The position numbers and the translations under genes are program-made. Under the pieces are notes generated by a model. That model was not told the DNA's origin and did not search any database. It saw only the letters and a program-made list of their open reading frames with translations. A stretch of 64,000 bases of DNA from Rathayibacter iranicus NCPPB 2253 = VKM Ac-1602 (GTDB taxonomy: Bacteria; Actinomycetota; Actinomycetes; Actinomycetales; Microbacteriaceae), in assembly GCF_003149025.1 (NCBI RefSeq), contig NZ_QGDV01000008.1, positions 62,001 to 126,000 of the forward strand. The letters run 5' to 3'. Positions 17,679-25,330 of the stretch are shown here, piece after piece (the stretch's first letter is position 1; every line of letters begins with the position of its first letter).

Positions 17679-18387
17679 TCTTCACCCGCACCTTTCGTTT
17701 TGAGGCCGCTTGTCTGCTCTGTACCCGCTTGCGGATTCCAAGCCAAACAAGTGCCAGTACTACGTTCGTGCCGGACCCCAGCCAGAAAATTGAGCCAAAA
17801 AACTCTGTAGCTTCAAGTCCAGTCGTGTTCGTGAGGACCGCCAGGTACATACGAGCGAGAGTGATACCCAGGCCGCTGGCCAACGCCAGAATCATCCACT
17901 CCTGATGTGCCTGGAAGTCTCTTTGTCTGGCACGAACCCAACCCATGAGGCAGAACACAATGAGGGTGATGCCGAAGAGCATGGAGGGGATTACTTCGTC
18001 CCAACCGGAGTAATTCAGAGCGACCGACAGGTACGTTCCGGTTATTGAGCTACCGATTGCGGTAACGATGAAGAGCTGCCCGAGCCAACGATGAAAGTGC
18101 CTGAGATGCTTGCGCCTCAGTCTTGGATGCAGTTGGCCGAGGCCCACGACGACGAACACGAGACTAGGAAGCAGATGGAGGGTGGTCTCGACCTTGCCTT
18201 CTCCGTGAAGCCTTACCGCCTGTATGTCGGCGTAGTGGTCTCCGGCAACAGAGCGACTCATTTCGACGACCACTTCTGCGGGGAGGACGAGGTTGATCAT
18301 GACCATGAGTGCGGCGAGGACTCCCTCCAGTAGGAGCACCGTCACACCGAGTCTCTGCCAGCGTTTCAGGAAGACGTCGTAGTTCAT
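17659..18387 (-). CDS. DUF2306-family multipass membrane protein
   Basis: A 242-residue membrane protein with about seven hydrophobic spans. It carries the DUF2306 pattern of histidines: LHLLPSLVFVVVGLGQLHPRLRRKH, then HFHRWLGQLFIVTA, and later HQEWMILALASGLGITLAR. The family has no established function; the conserved histidines suggest haem or metal binding, which is speculative. The start overlaps the stop codon of the kinase-like gene by 4 nt, and its end overlaps the HAD gene by 20 nt, so the three are made together. This placement between a lipid kinase and a phosphatase hints at a role in membrane-lipid chemistry. Confidence 0.7.
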   Translation of the reverse strand: MNYDVFLKRWQRLGVTVLLLEGVLAALMVMINLVLPAEVVVEMSRSVAGDHYADIQAVRLHGEGKVETTLHLLPSLVFVVVGLGQLHPRLRRKHLRHFHRWLGQLFIVTAIGSSITGTYLSVALNYSGWDEVIPSMLFGITLIVFCLMGWVRARQRDFQAHQEWMILALASGLGITLARMYLAVLTNTTGLEATEFFGSIFWLGSGTNVVLALVWLGIRKRVQSRQAASKRKVRVKNVTHSL

Positions 18388-19145
18388 GCGATTAACCCCG
18401 TCATGATCAATGCTCCTCCAAGCGAAATGGTCAGGTTGTCGAACCCTCGAGGCGAAAGGGCCTCAATTGCAGCGACAGCGATACCGAATGCGAGTGAGCC
18501 GGCGATGATGACCCAAACTGGGCCCGTGCTCGCTGCGATGAAGGTCACTGCGGCAATGGCCACGGCGGAGAGCATGACCGCGGCGTTGCCGTGCAGTGAT
18601 TTTGTGTTGCTGCGCCGGAAAACTAAGTCTGGCACGCGGTACGTCGTGTTTCGTCCGAATCTCAATCCAACGGGCTCAGCCAGGCCGTCTCCGATAGCAA
18701 CAGCTAGGATCCCCGCACGGGCAGCGTCTGCCGGGAAGAAGACGAAAGCCGCGACGATGCCTAGGTTTCCTAAGATGAGCGGAAAGAAGAAAAAGAACCT
18801 CGAATACGGCACGTCTCGGTCGCGAAGCGATCCGGCGACAATTCTCTCGACGGCGGGCCATCGACTGACGGCGGACCAGCCGTAGATCACTGCGACGCCG
18901 ATTGTCGCTGCGACGATCGTGGGCGTCAGGGATGGTTCCGGGAGAAACCCGATAGTCGGGGCTGCACACACGGCGTGACCCATGTGATTGAACTTGCGAC
19001 TGTAGCCGTCCTTCCACCCCTTATGCCGCCTGAAGTAGGTCGCAATATTGCCCATCACGAGTGTACTCAAGAGCAGATATACGACGAGCGGACCCCAGGC
19101 TATGTGCCGGAATCCGTCACTGAGGGCCGCGAACAGTTCCGCCAT
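18384..19145 (-). CDS. Phytol/dolichol/diacylglycerol-kinase-like membrane protein (CTP-type lipid kinase family)
   Basis: A 253-residue polytopic protein with the SEC59/DGK1/VTE5-type pattern: RKFNHMG at 50-56, IGDGLAEPVGLRFG at 151-164, and TKSLHGNAAV at 181-190. Family members use CTP (or ATP) to phosphorylate long-chain or isoprenoid alcohols or diacylglycerol in the membrane. Substrate and donor are not readable here. It is the first gene of the minus-strand operon. AAGGA precedes the ATG, and a TTATCGGGTAA operator-like site (19157-19167) lies just upstream, overlapping the probable 5' leader. Confidence 0.75.
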   Translation of the reverse strand: MAELFAALSDGFRHIAWGPLVVYLLLSTLVMGNIATYFRRHKGWKDGYSRKFNHMGHAVCAAPTIGFLPEPSLTPTIVAATIGVAVIYGWSAVSRWPAVERIVAGSLRDRDVPYSRFFFFFPLILGNLGIVAAFVFFPADAARAGILAVAIGDGLAEPVGLRFGRNTTYRVPDLVFRRSNTKSLHGNAAVMLSAVAIAAVTFIAASTGPVWVIIAGSLAFGIAVAAIEALSPRGFDNLTISLGGALIMTGLIA

Positions 19146-19156
19146 GCATGGGTTCC

Positions 19157-19167
19157 TTATCGGGTAA
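19157..19167. promoter_or_regulatory. Operator-like site upstream of the lipid-kinase-like gene
   Basis: TTATCGGGTAA. Its complement reads TTACCCGATAA, sharing TTACCCGAT with the site at 19297. It lies 12-22 nt upstream of the minus-strand start codon, where a bound repressor would block transcription. Confidence 0.4.
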
Positions 19168-19204
19168 AGATTGCGCGTGCGACTCGGGTTGCGTGCTCGT
19201 CAAC

Positions 19205-19236
19205 GTGGTCTGGATTCCGGCCGGAACCCAGACCAC
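19205..19236. repeat. 32-bp near-perfect palindrome
   Basis: GTGGTCTGG, one base, TTCCGG, then CCGGAA, one base, CCAGACCAC. The only mismatch is the A/C pair at 19214/19227. There is no loop and no T-run on either side, so it does not look like a normal terminator. It could be a dimeric protein site or a cruciform-forming element between the divergent operons. Confidence 0.75.
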
Positions 19237-19296
19237 ATGCAGCCTCCGCATTGATGGCCCCTGACCAGCCAGATCCGGAGATGACTCACACAGAAC

Positions 19297-19312
19297 TTAC
19301 CCGATCGGATAA
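19297..19312. promoter_or_regulatory. Operator-like palindrome in the divergent region
   Basis: TTACCCGATCGGATAA, a 16-bp palindrome with one mismatched pair. It shares TCGGATAA and the following ATT-type text with the site at 19656. A GATAAT -10-like box (19308-19313) overlaps its right half. Candidate target of the island TetR regulator. Confidence 0.45.
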
Positions 19313-19655
19313 TTTCGTGTCCCTCATTATGCTCCGGCTGCCGTAGCATCGCAACTCTCCGTAGCCCGTGACCGCCTGACCAGCAGGTCCGAGCCGTCAC
19401 GGTATCCCACCGGCTGCTGCCTACGTCGCCCAACACCTGGCCACTCGTCGGGCAGACGTGGCCGCAGCCGACGGCGCCAGTACCCAGCCGCGTCAGTGAC
19501 CGATTCGGTCGTCTGCGGTTGAGTGCGAGACAGATCGACCTCTCCGTCCTCGCTCGCCTCGCGCCCCACCACTCCTGAGACCGTGTGTGGCGATCGGCGA
19601 CGTCACGAATTTGCGCTCAGATCCGCAAGCCTCCATACTCAAGACGAAGTGAAAA

Positions 19656-19675
19656 TTAGTCGACCGGTCGGATAA
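19656..19675. promoter_or_regulatory. Autoregulator-responsive-element-like operator before the fatty acyl-AMP ligase gene
   Basis: TTAGTCGACCGGTCGGATAA, a 20-bp palindrome with two mismatched pairs and a perfect 10-bp core CGACCGGTCG (19661-19670). The GGTCGG half-site resembles the operators of gamma-butyrolactone receptors of the ArpA/ScbR type. It ends 18 nt before the proposed GTG at 19694 and 5 nt before the GGAGG site, so it covers the likely transcription start. Confidence 0.5.
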
Positions 19676-19693
19676 ATTGTGGAGGCAACGAAC

Positions 19694-21382
19694 GTGCTAG
19701 ACCCTGGGCAGAGCGGCGTCACCCGTCTCGTCGGTGGGCGGACCCATGTGCTCACGGCCCTCGAGCAACATGTGCGGGAGCGACCCGAAGCGACGGCCTA
19801 CGAGTACTACACATCGTTCGACATGGAGAGCCGGTACTCTGTGCTGAGCTTCCACCAGCTCGATGAGGTCGCCCGTGTTATCGGAAGTAGGCTCGCTGAG
19901 CGCACGCGTCCGGGAGACAGGGTGGCTCTCATGTTTCCGACCGGACCAGAATTTGTCCAGGCGCTCTTGGGCACGTTCTACGCAGGCGCTATAGCTGTTC
20001 CGGTGCCGTACCCGTCGGCCTTCAACGCTCACGGCGATCGCCTGGAGGGGATCCTCCAGGACTGCACCCCCGAACTCGTTGTCACGACGGACGACATGGC
20101 GGGTGACCCCGCTGTAGAAGAAGCGCGGTCGTCCGATGTTCGACAGACAGCGCGGTTGTCGTTGTCATCGCTGACTCAGGGACCCCCGGGTGAACAACGC
20201 ACCCAATACGACCTGGAGTGCGGAGCATTCATTCAGTACACGTCGGGCTCCACTGGCAGACCTAAAGGAGTTGTAGTCTCCCACGGCAACTTGTCCGCGA
20301 ATCTCGAACTCATTCAACTCGCACTACAGGGAAGCCCTACCACGCCGGTAGTGGGCTGGATACCTCACACCCATGACATGGGACTCGTGGGCCACCTGCT
20401 CTGGAGCCTGTATGCCGCCGCCCCATGCTCAGTAGTCCCACCACTGGAGTTCGCAAAGCGGCCGACAGCTTGGATCGACATGATCAGCGACGGTGGATAC
20501 TACGGGACCGCAGCCCCGAACTCTGCATACGAGGTGGTCGCGCGAATCTATCCAGACGCCAAGCTCAGTGACCTTGATCTGAGCCGATGGTCAGTCGCTC
20601 TCAATGGCGCTGAGCCCATTTCGGCAAAGAGTACCCGCCGCTTCACAACGAGGTTTGCGACCGCCGGTTTTCAAGAGTCTTCGTTTGTCCCCGCGTATGG
20701 GCTTGCGGAGGCAACCCTGTTCGTAACGTGCAGTCGACCCCAAGAGCCAGTGTCTATCAGGCGCTTCGACACTGAGCAGCTCTGGAAAGGCCGCGCCATA
20801 GAGACATCGGAGCCCCACGGCATCGAGCTCGTTGCGTCGGGGCCGGCGAACGCAAGTGGGATCACGGTCCGCGACCACACCGGAGTTGTCGTGGGTGACC
20901 ATCAGCTTGGCACCATCCATGTGCGAGGTGATCACGTTACGCGCAGGTACTGGAATCAACCACCGATCGGCGCAGACCTCGATACTGGTGACTTTGGGTT
21001 CATCTATGAAGGCGATCTCTATGTCACAGGAAGAGCGAAGGACCTGATCATTGTCAACGGTCGAAACATAGCCGCAACTGATGTCGAGGAGTCTGTCAGT
21101 GAAATCTGCACGCTCGCTCGCCCCGATGGTGTGGTCGCCTTTCAATCCTCGCAGCCCGACGATGCTCGGGTTCACATCTTTATCGAGGTGCCCCGGTCCT
21201 TGACGGATGAAATTAGTGGAAAATCCACCATCGATGAAGTCATTCAAGATCAGCTATCCAGCCAGTTCGGAATCACGGCATTACAGGTGACGAAGCTGCG
21301 AGCCGGACAGATTCCGAGAACTACAAGTGGAAAAGTGCGACGAGCCGAGACTTACAACCGGTTCGGGACCCCAAAAGTGTAG
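19694..21382 (+). CDS. Fatty acyl-AMP ligase (FAAL-type)
   Basis: A 562-residue adenylating enzyme that should activate a fatty acid as acyl-AMP and load it on the downstream carrier protein. Visible motifs are YTSGSTGRPKG at 182-192, VGWIPHTHDMGLVGHLL, VVPPLEFAKRP, YGLAEATLFVTC, and GRAKDLIIVNGRNIAATDVEE, all typical of FAALs. The GTG at 19694 was preferred over the GTG at 19679 because a GGAGG site (19681-19685) lies 8 nt before it and inside the longer reading. It heads the plus-strand operon directly behind the palindromic operator. Chain length of the substrate cannot be read. Confidence 0.9.
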   Translation: MLDPGQSGVTRLVGGRTHVLTALEQHVRERPEATAYEYYTSFDMESRYSVLSFHQLDEVARVIGSRLAERTRPGDRVALMFPTGPEFVQALLGTFYAGAIAVPVPYPSAFNAHGDRLEGILQDCTPELVVTTDDMAGDPAVEEARSSDVRQTARLSLSSLTQGPPGEQRTQYDLECGAFIQYTSGSTGRPKGVVVSHGNLSANLELIQLALQGSPTTPVVGWIPHTHDMGLVGHLLWSLYAAAPCSVVPPLEFAKRPTAWIDMISDGGYYGTAAPNSAYEVVARIYPDAKLSDLDLSRWSVALNGAEPISAKSTRRFTTRFATAGFQESSFVPAYGLAEATLFVTCSRPQEPVSIRRFDTEQLWKGRAIETSEPHGIELVASGPANASGITVRDHTGVVVGDHQLGTIHVRGDHVTRRYWNQPPIGADLDTGDFGFIYEGDLYVTGRAKDLIIVNGRNIAATDVEESVSEICTLARPDGVVAFQSSQPDDARVHIFIEVPRSLTDEISGKSTIDEVIQDQLSSQFGITALQVTKLRAGQIPRTTSGKVRRAETYNRFGTPKV

Positions 21383-21437
21383 AACCAGCCATCACATTTC
21401 ACGTCACACCATTCCAAAAAAAGAAGAGGTACAGCAG

Positions 21438-21710
21438 ATGACCGACATTAGTAAGATTCAGAGCTGGCTCGTTCAGAGAATTGCAATTTACCTTGACCGT
21501 GAGTCGGATGAGATTGACGCGGACACCCCGCTCGCAAAATACGGTCTTGACTCCGTCTACGCTCAGAGCATCGCCACCGAACTCTCTGAAAAGGTCGGCG
21601 TCAACTTCGATACCCGGGAACTCATCAAACACAACTCGGTGAACAAGATCCTTCGTCGTATCCAGGAACTCTCCGCAATCGCCCCCTCGTCTGCGGACAC
21701 GAATCAGTAG
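21438..21710 (+). CDS. Acyl carrier protein
   Basis: A 90-residue discrete carrier protein with the phosphopantetheine attachment motif YGLDSVYA (Ser39). It lies 55 nt after the acyl-AMP ligase, the usual FAAL-ACP arrangement, and must be primed by a phosphopantetheinyl transferase, presumably the one at 28280. The ATG at 21438 follows an AAGAAGAGG ribosome binding site. The longer upstream reading from 21327 is antisense-like sequence of the FAAL end. Codons are notably A/T-rich (AAG, ATT, AAA) compared with the flanks. Confidence 0.93.
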   Translation: MTDISKIQSWLVQRIAIYLDRESDEIDADTPLAKYGLDSVYAQSIATELSEKVGVNFDTRELIKHNSVNKILRRIQELSAIAPSSADTNQ

Positions 21711-21767
21711 TCGTGTCGTCATTCCCCAACTTCAGATCCCAATAGGGTCGGTCCGGAGAGGTCTCAA

Positions 21768-22916
21768 ATGCATCACGAAACGATTCTCGTCTGCCCAGGG
21801 CCCGTAGCAGTTTCTCCCACAGTGAAACGGGTTTTCGGGCAAGTTAGCACCGGACATCGCACTCCCGAGGCCAAAGCTCATCTTGCAACGGCTCGGAAGA
21901 ACCTAGTGGAGGCCTACGAGCTCTTCGGTCACGAGGCACTGCTGCTGGCAGGGTCCGGAACAAGTGCCGTCGAAGCTATCTTCTCGAGCGCAGTGCCGAC
22001 GACCGGAAAACTGCTCATTCTGGTCAACGGGCGGTTTGGCGAGCGTATGACGCACATAGCAACTGCGCTGTCCATTTCGACAGTGGCCCTGAACTTCGGC
22101 TGGAATCAACCGATCGAAGTTTCTCGCGTTCGCGCACTTATCGCAGCAGACCATGAGATCACGCATCTCGCTCTGGTTCATCATGAAACAAGCACCGGCA
22201 GGCTTAACGACCTCGACGGAGTTTTGGACGTGGCTGAAAGTCACGGTGTGAAGTCCATTGTCGACATGGTGAGTTCGTTCGGCGCTGAATCGTTGAATGG
22301 GATCCATCGGCCAACGTGGATAGCGACTTCGGCTAACAAATGCCTTGAGTCGTACCCTGGCGTCGGCATCGTCATCGCTCCGAGAACCGAATTCGAAGGT
22401 CTTTCCTCGATGGCGCGCAGCTTTACCCACAACCTATCCAGTCATTATGAGGCTCAGGTCCTCCGCGAAGAACCCCTTTTTACTCCTCCGGTTCAAGTAG
22501 TAGCGGCACTTGCTGAAGCCACCCATTGCTTAATCAAAGAAGGGGTTGCAGCCCGCGGCAAGCGGTACCTACACTCGAAAACTCGAGTCAGCGATGCTCT
22601 CGCCGAGTTCCATATTCGTCCAATCACACCAAACGAGCACTCGAGCAGCTCCGTGTCTGTATTTCGTCTTCCAGGTGTATACCAGCCAGCTCTGCTGGTT
22701 GAGGACCTACTCGCACGGAACATCGTTGCGTACGGGGCCGATTCCCGAAATCCAAATGCAATGACAATCGCCACGATGGGGCAGCTGAAATCGTCGGATA
22801 TTGATCGCGTTATTTGGTGTTTGCGTGCACTTCTAAGTGGTACTCATGCGGCCAATAAGCCGTTCCTAGACAATACGCAGTTGGCAATACATTCACGGAA
22901 AGTAAAGACCTTATGA
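21768..22916 (+). CDS. PhnW-like class V aminotransferase (2-aminoethylphosphonate-pyruvate transaminase family)
   Basis: A 382-residue PLP enzyme that resembles 2-aminoethylphosphonate:pyruvate aminotransferases throughout: ILVCPGPVAVSPTVKR at the start, LLLAGSGTSAVEAI, HLALVHHETSTGRLNDLD, IVDMVSSFGAESL (PLP-binding Asp166) and ATSANKCLES (Schiff-base Lys191). The real PhnW reaction interconverts 2-aminoethylphosphonate and phosphonoacetaldehyde. No other phosphonate gene (PEP mutase, PhnX) is visible in the island, so the amine acceptor may instead be a small aldehyde or a carrier-bound acyl aldehyde. Its stop codon overlaps the next gene's ATG by 4 nt. Confidence 0.8.
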   Translation: MHHETILVCPGPVAVSPTVKRVFGQVSTGHRTPEAKAHLATARKNLVEAYELFGHEALLLAGSGTSAVEAIFSSAVPTTGKLLILVNGRFGERMTHIATALSISTVALNFGWNQPIEVSRVRALIAADHEITHLALVHHETSTGRLNDLDGVLDVAESHGVKSIVDMVSSFGAESLNGIHRPTWIATSANKCLESYPGVGIVIAPRTEFEGLSSMARSFTHNLSSHYEAQVLREEPLFTPPVQVVAALAEATHCLIKEGVAARGKRYLHSKTRVSDALAEFHIRPITPNEHSSSSVSVFRLPGVYQPALLVEDLLARNIVAYGADSRNPNAMTIATMGQLKSSDIDRVIWCLRALLSGTHAANKPFLDNTQLAIHSRKVKTL

Positions 22917-24619
22917 TTCAAGAAGGCCTCCACGAAGCGCCATATGACGAAGTGAGAGAACTAGAGGCGCTCCTCGGAGATCCCTACTCATCCGAGAGTC
23001 AGGCATTTAGTTACGACGCCATCGTCCAACACGACGAGACAAACGCGCTCGATCAGCGTGCGCTCGAAGTGCTTCAGGACTTCGGCTTCTCGCGGCTCAC
23101 AGTCCCGGAAGCTTTCGGCGGGCTCTTCCGCAATCTTGAACAGCTCGGGTACCTGACTCGTCTGCTCGCGCGGCGCAATCCAACCCTGGCTGTCAAGTAT
23201 GGCTCGTCTTTGTTGGGCGCTAACGTCATTTGGCTTTGGGGTACGGATGAACAGCGAAGGAGAGTCGCTTCTGCGGTCGCTGGGGGAGAGTACACCGCTT
23301 TCGCCGTCTCGGAGAAGGCCCATGGAAGCGACCTTCTCGCGACAGAAACCCGAGTTTCCAATACGCCCAAGGGGATTAGTCTCACAGGCGAGAAGTGGCC
23401 CATCGGCAACGCGACGACTGCTCGGTTTATCGTCGTCTTGGCGAAGGCCCCCAATGGATTATTCGATCTTTACCTTATCGACAAGAACGACGTGCCATCC
23501 TCCTGCTATGAACATCTAGAGCAGGTGCCCACAGTAGGTTTGCGTGGCCACGATCTCAGCGGGATCAAGTTTCAGCAAGTACCACTCCGCGAGTCAGATC
23601 GGCTCGGGCGCCCCGGCGCCGGCTTGGCTATCGTCCTGAAGGCTCTCCAGATCACTAAGACCGGGATCGGGGCGATCTCCGTCGGTGTGCTTGACGCTGT
23701 GGTCGACCTCGTAACCCGATACGCGACGTCGAGGAGGCTGTACGGCTCTGACCTCTTCGCCTTGCCCTCAGTCAGGCAAAAGACCACGGCTCTTCTCGCG
23801 GACCGCATGATCTGCTCTTCATTACTGGTTCCGATTACGCGGGCACAGGTTATTGCGCCCCGGTACTTCTCGCTATGGTCATCAGCGGTCAAGGCTCTTA
23901 TCCCCACCGTTACGGATGAATCGATCCAGACTGGCTCCCAGGTTCTCGCCGCTAGAAGCTACATTAAGGGTGACTTCGCCGGAGGAGTATTTCAAAAACT
24001 GCAGCGCGATCATGCGATAGCCGCCATCTTTGAAGGCACGACGAGCGTGAATCTTCATTCCATTGCCTCGCAGCTACCAGCGCTGGAACTCACTGGAAAC
24101 GGAGCCGCCGAACTCTCCCTGCTGGATGAACTCTTCAACACATCTGAGCCTGCACCCGTATGGCAGCCAAACCCGGGCGACCTCAGATTGACAAATGAGG
24201 GCCATGATCCACTGCTCTCCAGTCTGCCGGAGACTATCGACGCCTTGGTTGCAGTTCTGATCGAAGACGTCACTGACGACAGCCAGCGCACGAGCCTGCT
24301 TCGCACTTCAGGCGAGCTCAAAGAAGCCCATGGGCGGCTTGCGGACCCGGCAACCTACGAGGATTGGTCACCGGGATCGATTGAGAGCTTTCAGCGCGCG
24401 GAGCAGTACACACTGCTGCTGGCAACGGCATGCGTATCTCACACTCAGCTCCGTAAGCTGCGCGCCGGAGGTGACGCTAAGGTTGCTGCGCAATGGACGA
24501 CGGCGATGTATCACCGTTTGAGCCAGCGACTCGAGATTTCCGCAGTATCCGGATTTCGCGCCCCAGTTTCGCTAGATGATTTGATCGATTTCAATCTTCT
24601 GAACCAGAATCCGGCCTAG
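22913..24619 (+). CDS. Acyl-CoA dehydrogenase-family flavoprotein, probably acting on acyl-ACP
   Basis: A 568-residue acyl-CoA dehydrogenase-fold protein. Seen in order: an N-terminal helical domain, FAVSEKAHGSDLLATET (flavin/substrate region), the middle domain with GLRGHDLSGIKF, RRLYGSDLFALPSVRQK, and FEGTTSVNLH with the catalytic base Glu374. The C-terminal ~190 residues extend beyond the common ~380-residue core. In FAAL-ACP clusters such enzymes introduce an alpha,beta double bond into the carrier-bound fatty acid. Here the position right after FAAL, ACP and aminotransferase supports that. FAD binding and acyl-ACP preference are inferred. Confidence 0.85.
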   Translation: MIQEGLHEAPYDEVRELEALLGDPYSSESQAFSYDAIVQHDETNALDQRALEVLQDFGFSRLTVPEAFGGLFRNLEQLGYLTRLLARRNPTLAVKYGSSLLGANVIWLWGTDEQRRRVASAVAGGEYTAFAVSEKAHGSDLLATETRVSNTPKGISLTGEKWPIGNATTARFIVVLAKAPNGLFDLYLIDKNDVPSSCYEHLEQVPTVGLRGHDLSGIKFQQVPLRESDRLGRPGAGLAIVLKALQITKTGIGAISVGVLDAVVDLVTRYATSRRLYGSDLFALPSVRQKTTALLADRMICSSLLVPITRAQVIAPRYFSLWSSAVKALIPTVTDESIQTGSQVLAARSYIKGDFAGGVFQKLQRDHAIAAIFEGTTSVNLHSIASQLPALELTGNGAAELSLLDELFNTSEPAPVWQPNPGDLRLTNEGHDPLLSSLPETIDALVAVLIEDVTDDSQRTSLLRTSGELKEAHGRLADPATYEDWSPGSIESFQRAEQYTLLLATACVSHTQLRKLRAGGDAKVAAQWTTAMYHRLSQRLEISAVSGFRAPVSLDDLIDFNLLNQNPA

Positions 24620-24631
24620 AGGGCACTAAGA

Positions 24632-25330
24632 ATGAACGCCAACGACATGACGTACCCACTGGTATCGGCGCTGAGCCGAATCATCTACAGCCCTTCAATC
24701 ATTGGCGCGGAACGCATTCCGAAAACTGGGGGTGCGCTCCTCGTCGCGAATCACCTTTCATTCGCGGAGAACATGATTATTCCTGCGGTTGCTGGCAGGG
24801 CTGTCCGCTTTATCGTCAAGTCGGAGTACTTGCAAGGAACTGGTATCGGCGGGCGGATTGCAGCATCACTGTTTCGGGCCTGGGGCAGCATTCCTATTGA
24901 ACGAGAGGGTGCTTCACACTCAATCACCGATTCCCTGAACGCCGCAACGACGGCATTGCGCGAAGGCAAGTGCATTGCAATGTATCCAGAGGGAACACGG
25001 TCACCCGATGGGCGACTCTATAAGGGGAAGGTCGGAGCGGCCAGGTTGGCTCTGGAGAGTAACGCACCCGTCATACCTATCGGCATACGCGGTACCGAGA
25101 AGATGCAGCCCATCGGACGGCGCCTCCCTCGGCGGACCCCAGTCACCCTTTCAGTAGGAATGCCCCTGTACTTCAGTAAGAACGACTACACACACACGCT
25201 CGACGACTGGAGAAAGATCACTGGGATCATCATGTCGGCCATCCAGGAGCAGTCGGGCCAGGAATACGTTGACCGGTACAAAAATGAGGCGCCCCGAGCG
25301 GCAGAGCGACGGAGTCCGAAGTATGACTAG
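24632..25330 (+). CDS. PlsC-like acyltransferase (1-acylglycerol-3-phosphate acyltransferase family)
   Basis: A 232-residue acyltransferase. Motif I reads NHLSFAE (His41 with Glu46), motif II region reads WGSIPIEREG, motif III is YPEGTRSPDG at 118-127, and motif IV is APVIPIGI. The family rule is HX4D; here the acidic residue is Glu, an unusual but conservative change. Such enzymes move a fatty acyl chain to a hydroxyl, normally of a glycerophosphate. With the lipid-kinase-like and phosphatase-like genes of the other strand, it suggests that the island product is or becomes a complex lipid. It overlaps the exporter start by 8 nt. Confidence 0.85.
   Translation: MNANDMTYPLVSALSRIIYSPSIIGAERIPKTGGALLVANHLSFAENMIIPAVAGRAVRFIVKSEYLQGTGIGGRIAASLFRAWGSIPIEREGASHSITDSLNAATTALREGKCIAMYPEGTRSPDGRLYKGKVGAARLALESNAPVIPIGIRGTEKMQPIGRRLPRRTPVTLSVGMPLYFSKNDYTHTLDDWRKITGIIMSAIQEQSGQEYVDRYKNEAPRAAERRSPKYD

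Larger units (their letters stand above)
19146..19693. other. Divergent promoter region of the island
   Basis: About 550 bp between the two divergent biosynthetic operons. No gene with family signatures or a ribosome binding site is seen. It holds three operator-like sites sharing TTAnnCGA/TCGnnTAA half-sites and a 32-bp near-perfect palindrome. Each is annotated separately. Confidence 0.7.

Noticed and set aside
19200-19436. 78-residue minus-strand frame in the divergent island promoter region
   Set aside because: No ribosome binding site or family pattern. It runs across the 32-bp palindrome and operator-like sites.
20591-21247. 218-residue minus-strand frame opposite the acyl-AMP ligase
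   Set aside because: Antisense of a gene with all FAAL motifs and no start signal of its own.
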